The translations under genes were made by a program, and so were the position numbers. This document shows positions 5,672-10,727 of a stretch of DNA of 10,727 nucleotides, piece after piece; the stretch's first letter is position 1; each line of letters begins with the position of its first letter. The notes beneath the pieces were generated by a model. The model saw only the letters and a list, made by a program, of their open reading frames with translations, searched no databases and was not told where the DNA came from. Location of the stretch: positions 1 to 10,727 of the forward strand of contig CAJKDU010000057.1 of NCBI GenBank assembly GCA_905198745.1. The letters are read 5' to 3'. This DNA is from an uncultured Prevotella sp. GTDB lineage: Bacteria > Bacteroidota > Bacteroidia > Bacteroidales > Bacteroidaceae.

Positions 5672-7990
5672 ATGAGAAAGAAGTTCATACATTTCCTTTG
5701 GGGAGCACTTGGGGGTACGTTCCTTGTCGTTTTGGTGTGTTTCATAGCCATTTGGAACGGATGGATAGGCTATATGCCCCCAGTGGAAGACTTGCAGAAT
5801 CCCATCAACAGATATGCTTCGCAGATATATTCTTCTGACGGCAAGGTGCTCGGCACGTGGAATCTGAACAAGGAAAACCGCATCCTTGTCACCTACGATA
5901 AATTGTCACCTCACCTTGTTGACGCCCTCGTGGCTACAGAAGACGAACGCTTCTATGAGCACTCGGGTATAGATTTCATTGCCCTTACCCGTGCCATCGT
6001 GAAGCGCGGACTCCTTGGGCAGGCGTCTGCCGGTGGCGGTTCGACCATCACCCAGCAGCTCGCCAAGCAGCTCTACACCAAGCATCCTGCTCAGAACACC
6101 CTGGAGCGTTTGCTGCAAAAACCCATAGAGTGGGTGATAGCCGTAAAGCTGGAGCGTAATTACACCAAGGAGGAAATCATTACGATGTATCTCAACTATT
6201 TCGATTTCCTTCACAATGCAGTAGGCATCAAGACCGCGGCCAACACCTATTTTAATAAAGAGCCTATTGACCTGACTGTGGACGAGGCTGCCATGTTGAT
6301 AGGCTTGTGCAAGAATCCGTCGCTCTTCAACCCCGTGCGCTATCCGGAACGTGCCACGGAGCGTCGCAACGTGGTGCTCTCGCAGATGCAGAAGGCTGGC
6401 TATCTGTCGGCTTCGGAATATCGCTCGCATGCCGCAGAGCCATTGGTGCTCAATTTCCATCGCACGGACCACAAGGACGGCTCGGCTACATATCTCAGAG
6501 AGTTTTTGCGCCGCTACATGATGGCCGAGATGCCTAACCGCAGCGATTACCCGGCTTGGAGCAAGAACCAGTATGTCATCGACTCCATTGCTTGGCAGAC
6601 TGATCCTCTCTATGGGTGGTGTAACAAGAATACCAAGAAGGATGGTTCGCATTATAATGTGTATACTGACGGACTGAAGATATTCACCACCATCAATTCA
6701 CGTATGCAGCGCTATGCCGAAGAGGCTGTCTATGGTCATGTGGCAAGATTCCTTCAACCGGAATTCAACAAGGAGAACCGGCACAAGCCCAATGCACCTT
6801 TCACCGACCAACTCACGGCACAACAGGTGCGGTCCATCCTGAACCGCTCCATGCAGCAGAGCGACCGCTATCGTGCCATGAAGGCGCAGGGTGCCTCGAA
6901 CGAGGAAATACGCCAGGCCTTCCGTACGCCTGTTGACATGACCATTTTCACCTATCATGGAGATATAGACACCTTGATGACCCCCATGGATTCAATACGC
7001 TACTACAAGTCATTCCTCCGATCGGGTTTTATGAGCATGGATCCCAAGACGGGAGCGGTGAAAGCTTATGTGGGCGGACTCGATTTCGAACATTTCCAGT
7101 ATGATATGGTGACAGGAGGTCGTCGACAGGTAGGTTCCACCATTAAGCCTTTCCTCTACTCACTGGCCATGGAAAATGGCTTCTCTCCCTGTGACAAAGC
7201 TCCCAACGCCCAACGCACCTATATGGTGGCTGGTCAGCCGTGGACTCCACGCAATGCCAGTCATGCCCGTGCAGGGCAGATGGTGACCCTTAAGTGGGGA
7301 CTTGCGCAGTCGAGCAACTGGGTTTCAGCTTATCTGATGAGCAAACTCAATCCACAGGCCTTTGTCCAGTTGCTCCATGAATTCGGCATCTACAATCCAG
7401 ACATCCATCCTTCCATGGCGCTTTGTTTGGGACCTTGTGAGGTGAGTGTGGCTGAAATGGTGAGTGCTTATACTACATTTGCCAACAACGGCATACGTTG
7501 TGCGCCTATATTCGTGAGCAAGATTGAAGACAATGAAGGCAATGTGATTGCCACATTCAATCCCCGTATGAACGAAGTTATCAGCGAAGAATCTGCTCAG
7601 AAAATGCTGGTTCTTCTCAAGGGCGTGGTTGATGGCGGTACAGCCGGACGCTTACGCCACAAATATAATTTCGAGGGAGAGATTGGCGGCAAGACAGGTA
7701 CGACTAACCGCAATAGCGATGCTTGGTTTATGGGCTTCACCCCCCAGTTGGTCAGTGGCTGTTGGGTGGGTGGCGAAGACCGCGACATCCACTTCGACTC
7801 CATACGAATGGGGCAAGGTGCTACGGCAGCACTTCCTATCTGGGCCTATTACATGAAGAAGGTATACCGTGACAAGACTTTGGGTTATGATCCCAATGCT
7901 AAGTTCGACCTGCCTGAAGATTTTGACCCATGTGCCTATGACGAAGATGGTTTCATGGGGACAGCAGGCATAGATGAGGTGTATGAATAA
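5672..7990 (+). CDS. mrcA: Class A penicillin-binding protein 1A (bifunctional transglycosylase/transpeptidase)
   Basis: This membrane-anchored enzyme polymerises lipid II into glycan strands and cross-links the stem peptides. The 772 residues begin with a short basic tail and one membrane span (about 8-28). The GT51 transglycosylase domain has catalytic Glu90 in ATEDERFYEHSGID and GGGSTITQQLAKQLY at 121-135. A middle linker of about 270-440 residues is rich in charged residues. The transpeptidase domain has the serine motif S489-T-I-K492, SSN at 547-549, and KTGTT at 674-678, so both active sites look intact. I chose the ATG at 5672 over an in-frame TTG nine bases upstream, because the box at 5648-5655 would leave TTG almost without a leader. 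The mrcA/ponA name is a family-level assignment. It is transcribed alone and ends at the hairpin at 8049-8082. Confidence 0.95.
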   Translation: MRKKFIHFLWGALGGTFLVVLVCFIAIWNGWIGYMPPVEDLQNPINRYASQIYSSDGKVLGTWNLNKENRILVTYDKLSPHLVDALVATEDERFYEHSGIDFIALTRAIVKRGLLGQASAGGGSTITQQLAKQLYTKHPAQNTLERLLQKPIEWVIAVKLERNYTKEEIITMYLNYFDFLHNAVGIKTAANTYFNKEPIDLTVDEAAMLIGLCKNPSLFNPVRYPERATERRNVVLSQMQKAGYLSASEYRSHAAEPLVLNFHRTDHKDGSATYLREFLRRYMMAEMPNRSDYPAWSKNQYVIDSIAWQTDPLYGWCNKNTKKDGSHYNVYTDGLKIFTTINSRMQRYAEEAVYGHVARFLQPEFNKENRHKPNAPFTDQLTAQQVRSILNRSMQQSDRYRAMKAQGASNEEIRQAFRTPVDMTIFTYHGDIDTLMTPMDSIRYYKSFLRSGFMSMDPKTGAVKAYVGGLDFEHFQYDMVTGGRRQVGSTIKPFLYSLAMENGFSPCDKAPNAQRTYMVAGQPWTPRNASHARAGQMVTLKWGLAQSSNWVSAYLMSKLNPQAFVQLLHEFGIYNPDIHPSMALCLGPCEVSVAEMVSAYTTFANNGIRCAPIFVSKIEDNEGNVIATFNPRMNEVISEESAQKMLVLLKGVVDGGTAGRLRHKYNFEGEIGGKTGTTNRNSDAWFMGFTPQLVSGCWVGGEDRDIHFDSIRMGQGATAALPIWAYYMKKVYRDKTLGYDPNAKFDLPEDFDPCAYDEDGFMGTAGIDEVYE

Positions 7991-8048
7991 GTGTAAAAGA
8001 GTGTAAAGAGCTGTTGTGTACGCACACAAATCCTTGACATGTATCAAT

Positions 8049-8082
8049 AAAGAGGACTTTTTCATCGGAAAAAGCCCTCTTT
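8049..8082 (+). terminator. Terminator hairpin after the PBP1A gene
   Basis: AAAGAGG-A-CTTTTTC pairs with GAAAAAG-C-CCTCTTT around the loop ATCG, giving 14 bp with one A/C mismatch. It lies 58 bp past the stop codon. The tail is TCTCTTG rather than a clean T-tract. A promoter -33 element starts three bases beyond it, so it appears to insulate the next transcript. Confidence 0.65.
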
Positions 8083-8084
8083 CT

Positions 8085-8116
8085 CTTGCAGGGTATGCGA
8101 ATAAGCATTACCTTTG
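8085..8116 (+). promoter_or_regulatory. Bacteroidetes housekeeping promoter for the non-coding RNA
   Basis: CTTG at 8085-8088 and TACCTTTG at 8109-8116 are 20 bp apart. The second box fits TANNTTTG exactly and the spacing fits the Bacteroidetes consensus; the first box differs from TTTG by one base. It lies directly behind the terminator hairpin and in front of a stretch without ORFs. Transcription would start near 8120-8124. Confidence 0.75.
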
Positions 8117-8179
8117 CAGCGCAATTAAGAAACAAAGATTTAGGTTAGATTTGATATATATTCATGATTTAAAGTTTTG

Positions 8180-8265
8180 ATTAGGTTATTGGTTTTAGGT
8201 AAAAAAGATTGATTGTTTAGGTTATTAGGTTATTGGTTTTAGGTAAAAGATTGATTGTTTAGGTT
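8180..8265 (+). repeat. 44/42-bp tandem duplication inside the non-coding RNA
   Basis: The segment 8180-8223 is repeated directly at 8224-8265. The two copies are identical except for two fewer A in one run (A6 at 8201-8206 against A4). Each copy holds three of the TTAGGT hexamers, so the duplication multiplied the motif. Confidence 0.9.
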
Positions 8266-8429
8266 TCAATTAGGTAGATTAGTTAGGTAATTAGGATTGT
8301 AGTAAAAGTAAGGATAACAACATTCGACCCAAGGAAAGGCAAAGCCGTGAGGCTTTGACCTACTTACGGGAAGAAGGTCTCCGAAGAGGAGATTAAATTT
8401 GAAATAAATCAAAAGAAATAGATTTGAAC

Positions 8430-8465
8430 TGCACTGGTAGGGTTTCCTGTCAGTGCAATTTTTTT
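8430..8465 (+). terminator. Intrinsic terminator of the non-coding RNA
   Basis: TGCACTGGTAGG (8430-8441) pairs fully with CCTGTCAGTGCA (8446-8457), counting two adjacent G-U pairs, around the loop GTTT. Seven T follow at 8459-8465. This is the best-formed terminator in the window. Confidence 0.88.
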
Positions 8466-8476
8466 GTTGTCCTTAT

Positions 8477-8507
8477 TTTGCCATTTCTTTGAAATACGCT
8501 AAATTTG
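8477..8507 (+). promoter_or_regulatory. Consensus Bacteroidetes promoter of the ABC-transporter operon
   Basis: TTTG at 8477-8480 and TAAATTTG at 8500-8507 are separated by 19 bp and match the -33/-7 consensus at every fixed position. The -7 box ends 8 bp before the ATG at 8516, so the mRNA would have almost no 5' leader. Confidence 0.75.
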
Positions 8508-8515
8508 CGGTTGAT

Positions 8516-9658
8516 ATGAAAAGAAAGACTTTATTTTTACCTGTTATGCTTGCCTTTGTCTGTTTGATGGCTGTTTCTTGCTCACGTGGCAGAACTCAGT
8601 CGGGACGGACAGGTGGAGACACCTTGAAAATGAAATATGCTACAGGATTGACAGTAGTACGTTTTCCTCTTTATACTATAGTAAGTGTGGCCGATCCCTG
8701 GCATAAAGGAAACACTCTTCATACTTATGTATTGGTCGGTGACTCCCTACGGCATTTGCCTTCTGGACTACCTGAAGGCACCTTGGTGCGCACGCCTCTG
8801 AAGCGGTCTGTCGTGTCTACCACGGTGCATAGTCAGCTGTTTATGGATTTGGGAGCAGCCGATATGATTAGAGGTATTTGCGATTTGCAGTATGTGGGTA
8901 TTCCGTTTCTTCAGAATCAAGTGAAGAGAGGCATTGTGGCAGATTGTGTCAGCAGTATGCAGCCTGATGTGGAACGTATCTTAGACCTCAAGCCAGACGC
9001 CATATTCATGTCGCCCTTTGAGAATAGTGGAGGTTACGGCAAACTCGACAAAACGGGCATTCCACTCATAGAATGTGCCGACTATATGGAACCGTCTCCT
9101 TTGGCACGCGCTGAATGGATGCGCTTCTATGGCATGCTTGTAGGGCATGAACATCAGGCTGATTCTATTTTCCGAGAGGTTGAGACCAACTATCTTCGGG
9201 TGAAAAAGACAGCGCAGACCTCACGAGTCAAGCCGCAAGTTCTCATGGATAGACGTGAAGGTGGCGTGTGGTATGTGCCAGGAGGAAAAAGTACGCTCGG
9301 ACAGATGATTGCTGACGCAGGCGGACGTTATGTGTTTGCAGACGATAAAAGCAGTGGGTCTCTTGCATTGACTGTGGAGAGTGTCGTAGACAAAGCTGGT
9401 GGGGCTGATGTCTGGCTGGTGCGCTATAGTGGAGAGGAGCCATTGACGTATAAGTCATTGCTCTCCGAATTGCCTGCTTATAGACAAATCAAGGCATTCG
9501 TTCATCATCGGGTATGGGCTTGCAATTTGCAGACATCGGGCTTCTATGAACAGACACCTTTCCGGCCGGACAGACTGATTCTTGATTTCTATCATATTTT
9601 CCATCCTAACCATTCATTGAAACAAAGCACGACTTATTATCATGAACTTTCCCTTTAA
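8516..9658 (+). CDS. ABC transporter substrate-binding lipoprotein (BtuF/FecB family)
   Basis: This 380-residue lipoprotein should capture a metal chelate (iron-siderophore, haem or cobalamin) in the periplasm and hand it to the permease encoded next. A lipoprotein signal covers residues 1-21 with the acceptor Cys22 (LMAVSC). The fold resembles periplasmic binding protein family PF01497. Its first lobe starts near residue 97 (RSVVSTTVHSQLFMDLGA) and includes ERILDLKPDAIF (153-164), the typical strand before the linker helix. The second lobe contains GGVWYVPGGKSTLGQMIADA, GGRYVFAD and ADVWLV. A longer frame opens at 8453 but lies across the upstream terminator and promoter and delays the signal peptide, so I chose the ATG at 8516. 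The 3' end overlaps the permease gene by 17 bp. No cobalamin box is visible, so the substrate is unknown. Confidence 0.9.
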   Translation: MKRKTLFLPVMLAFVCLMAVSCSRGRTQSGRTGGDTLKMKYATGLTVVRFPLYTIVSVADPWHKGNTLHTYVLVGDSLRHLPSGLPEGTLVRTPLKRSVVSTTVHSQLFMDLGAADMIRGICDLQYVGIPFLQNQVKRGIVADCVSSMQPDVERILDLKPDAIFMSPFENSGGYGKLDKTGIPLIECADYMEPSPLARAEWMRFYGMLVGHEHQADSIFREVETNYLRVKKTAQTSRVKPQVLMDRREGGVWYVPGGKSTLGQMIADAGGRYVFADDKSSGSLALTVESVVDKAGGADVWLVRYSGEEPLTYKSLLSELPAYRQIKAFVHHRVWACNLQTSGFYEQTPFRPDRLILDFYHIFHPNHSLKQSTTYYHELSL

Positions 9659-10655
9659 GCAAATGCTGTTGCTGGTTGTCACTATTTTATTGCTCTTGGT
9701 TATCAATTTGGTCTATGGTTCTGTGCATATCCCTTTCCGACAAGTGACAGCCATTCTTGCCGGACAACCCTGTGAACGGGAAAGTTGGCGATTCATTGTC
9801 GTGGAGTCTCGTCTGCCACAGGCGGTTACAGCCTTGCTTGCGGGTGGGGCTTTGGCTGTTTGCGGTTTGCTTCTTCAAACAGCTTTCCGCAACCCTCTTG
9901 CCGATCCGTCTATTTTCGGCATCAACAGCGGAGCCGGCTTGGGAGTGGCACTGGTGATGCTTGCCTCAGGGGGCACCATTACAGCTGGCGCATGGTCTGT
10001 ATCTGGTTTTATGGCGGTGATGGCAGGAGCATTCGCAGGTGCCATGGGTGTGATGGCGCTTATCTGGCTTTTTTCGACCAGGGTGAGGAGTAACATTCTG
10101 TTGCTTATCATTGGTATTATGGTGGGCTACGTGGCTTCGTCAGCCATTACTGTGCTTAACTTTTTCGCTACACAAGAGGGCGTGAAGTCCTATATGGTGT
10201 GGGGAATGGGAAATTTTGGTGGAGTGTCGCTGGAGCAGTTACCTTTGTTTTCTGTGCTTGTTGTGTCAGGCCTGGTTTGTGCCATGCTTCTGATCAAGCC
10301 ACTTAACGTGTTTCTTCTTGGCGAGAGATATGCTGAAAACCTTGGCGTGAACATCGTCCGCACACGCAACATGCTGTTGGTGGTCACGGGAGTGCTCACG
10401 TCTGTGGTCACAACCTTTTGCGGGCCTGTGTCGTTCATCGGACTTGCCGTGCCTCACGTGGCACGATTGCTGCTTCGCACGGACAATCACCTCACGCTTC
10501 TTCCCTTCACGCTTTTGTGCGGCGCAGCTATGGGCTTGCTTTGTAACGCTCTCTGTGTTCTTCCCGGTGACATAGGCGTTATTCCTTTGAGTGCCGTTAC
10601 CCCCATTATAGGAGCACCCGTCATTGTCTACGTCATCCTGAAAGTAAAGCATTGA
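9642..10655 (+). CDS. FecCD/BtuC-type ABC transporter permease
   Basis: This is the inner-membrane channel subunit of a type II importer for iron-siderophore, haem or cobalamin; two copies normally pair with two ATPases. The 337 residues are mostly hydrophobic, with about ten possible membrane spans as in BtuC. Family signatures are SRLPQAVTALLAGGALAVCG (56-75), RNPLADPSIFG (83-93), LGERYAENLGV (226-236, the loop region that contacts the ATPase), and GPVSFIGLAVPHVAR (261-275). The C-terminus, SAVTPIIGAPVIVYVILKVK, is also typical. The ATG at 9642 lies inside the end of the binding-protein gene, which implies coupled translation. The ATPase gene that usually follows does not start within the last 72 bases. 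The protein looks complete. Confidence 0.95.
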   Translation: MNFPFKQMLLLVVTILLLLVINLVYGSVHIPFRQVTAILAGQPCERESWRFIVVESRLPQAVTALLAGGALAVCGLLLQTAFRNPLADPSIFGINSGAGLGVALVMLASGGTITAGAWSVSGFMAVMAGAFAGAMGVMALIWLFSTRVRSNILLLIIGIMVGYVASSAITVLNFFATQEGVKSYMVWGMGNFGGVSLEQLPLFSVLVVSGLVCAMLLIKPLNVFLLGERYAENLGVNIVRTRNMLLVVTGVLTSVVTTFCGPVSFIGLAVPHVARLLLRTDNHLTLLPFTLLCGAAMGLLCNALCVLPGDIGVIPLSAVTPIIGAPVIVYVILKVKH

Positions 10656-10683
10656 AAATGAACTTTAATTGTTGAATTACTAG

Positions 10684-10714
10684 TGATGCGATATTAATCG
10701 CTTAACTATAGTTA
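10684..10714. repeat. Dyads after the permease gene
   Basis: GCGAT-ATTA-ATCGC at 10688-10701 is followed by the 12-bp palindrome TAACTATAGTTA at 10703-10714. The nine bases TGATGCGAT at 10684-10692 also occur in the dyad beyond the receptor remnant (27-45 region, minus strand). A weak transcript end is possible, since the following sequence is AT-rich, but no T-tract is present. Confidence 0.4.
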
Positions 10715-10727
10715 TATATTTGATATT

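Larger units (their letters stand above)
8121..8465 (+). ncRNA. Unclassified structured RNA with a UUAGGU-repeat 5' half
   Basis: About 345 nt lie between a consensus promoter and a strong intrinsic terminator, with no credible ORF. The 5' half (8140-8296) has nine UUAGGU and one UUAGGA; from 8164 to 8317 there is a single C in 154 nt, so it should be largely unpaired. The 3' half folds into a hairpin at 8331-8365 (CAAAGCC-GUGA-GGCUUUG, a GNRA loop, with lower AGG/CCU and AAG/CUU pairs), a second at 8376-8394 (GGUCUCC-GAAGA-GGAGAUU), and then the terminator stem. I see none of the landmarks of RNase P RNA, tmRNA, SRP RNA or a cobalamin riboswitch. A second promoter follows the terminator, which favours an independent RNA over a leader of the transporter operon. 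A leader with regulated termination remains the alternative. The 5' end is inferred from the promoter only. Confidence 0.6.

Noticed and set aside
5906..6652. 248-codon minus-strand ORF opposite the PBP1A gene
   Set aside because: It lies wholly inside a well-supported coding region, and its translation shows no domain or signal peptide; it is a shadow frame.
7652..8065. 137-codon minus-strand ORF across the end of the PBP1A gene
   Set aside because: It overlaps the transpeptidase C-terminus and the terminator hairpin, and I see no promoter or recognisable domain.
8121..8465. Cobalamin riboswitch in front of a possible B12 transporter
   Set aside because: The region before a BtuF/BtuC-type operon is a natural place for one, but I see no B12-box sequence, and a promoter follows the terminator. 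The hairpins do not follow the cobalamin riboswitch layout.
8121..8465. RNase P RNA, tmRNA or SRP RNA
   Set aside because: The size would suit the first two, but the conserved GAGGAAAGTCC-type block of RNase P, the tRNA-like ends of tmRNA and the SRP tetraloop core are not present.
8453..8515. Upstream start of the binding protein at 8453
   Set aside because: It would place the start within the terminator stem and before the promoter, and it would bury the lipoprotein signal 21 residues inside the protein.

Overview
The window looks like a chromosomal segment from a Bacteroidales bacterium, most likely Prevotella-like. The signs are a sigma/FecR/SusC-type regulatory locus, promoter boxes of the Bacteroidetes form TTTG-N19-21-TANNTTTG, the absence of Shine-Dalgarno sites, and a pyrB-pyrI pair next to glyA. 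No phage genes, transposases, tRNA, rRNA or CRISPR arrays are visible.

Minus strand, 1-5562. Read in the direction of transcription, this half begins with pyrB and pyrI (aspartate carbamoyltransferase catalytic and regulatory chains) and glyA (serine hydroxymethyltransferase). They probably form one transcript that ends at a strong hairpin at 2680-2715. An ECF sigma factor and its FecR-type membrane anti-sigma factor follow, overlapping by ATGA. Downstream of fecR is a 371-bp non-coding stretch with 22-bp GC-rich interrupted palindromes, and then the remains of a SusC-like TonB-dependent receptor. Only the signal peptide, STN domain and carboxypeptidase-regulatory-like domain survive. The start region is frameshifted, an amber codon separates the two domains, and the plug and barrel are absent. 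The locus therefore keeps sigma and anti-sigma genes but has a broken neighbouring transducer.

Plus strand, 5672-10655. A class A penicillin-binding protein (PBP1A type) is divergent from pyrB. After its terminator, a well-formed promoter starts a stretch of about 345 nt that has no ORF and ends in a good intrinsic terminator. Its 5' half carries nine UUAGGU copies and one UUAGGA within 157 nt and has almost no C. Its 3' half carries two compact hairpins. I read it as an independent non-coding RNA of no family I recognise, and it is the most interesting object here. A second consensus promoter then leads almost directly to the start codon of a lipoprotein substrate-binding protein, whose gene overlaps that of a FecCD/BtuC-type permease. 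Together they are two parts of an importer for iron-siderophore, haem or cobalamin. No ATPase gene starts in the 72 nt left after the permease.
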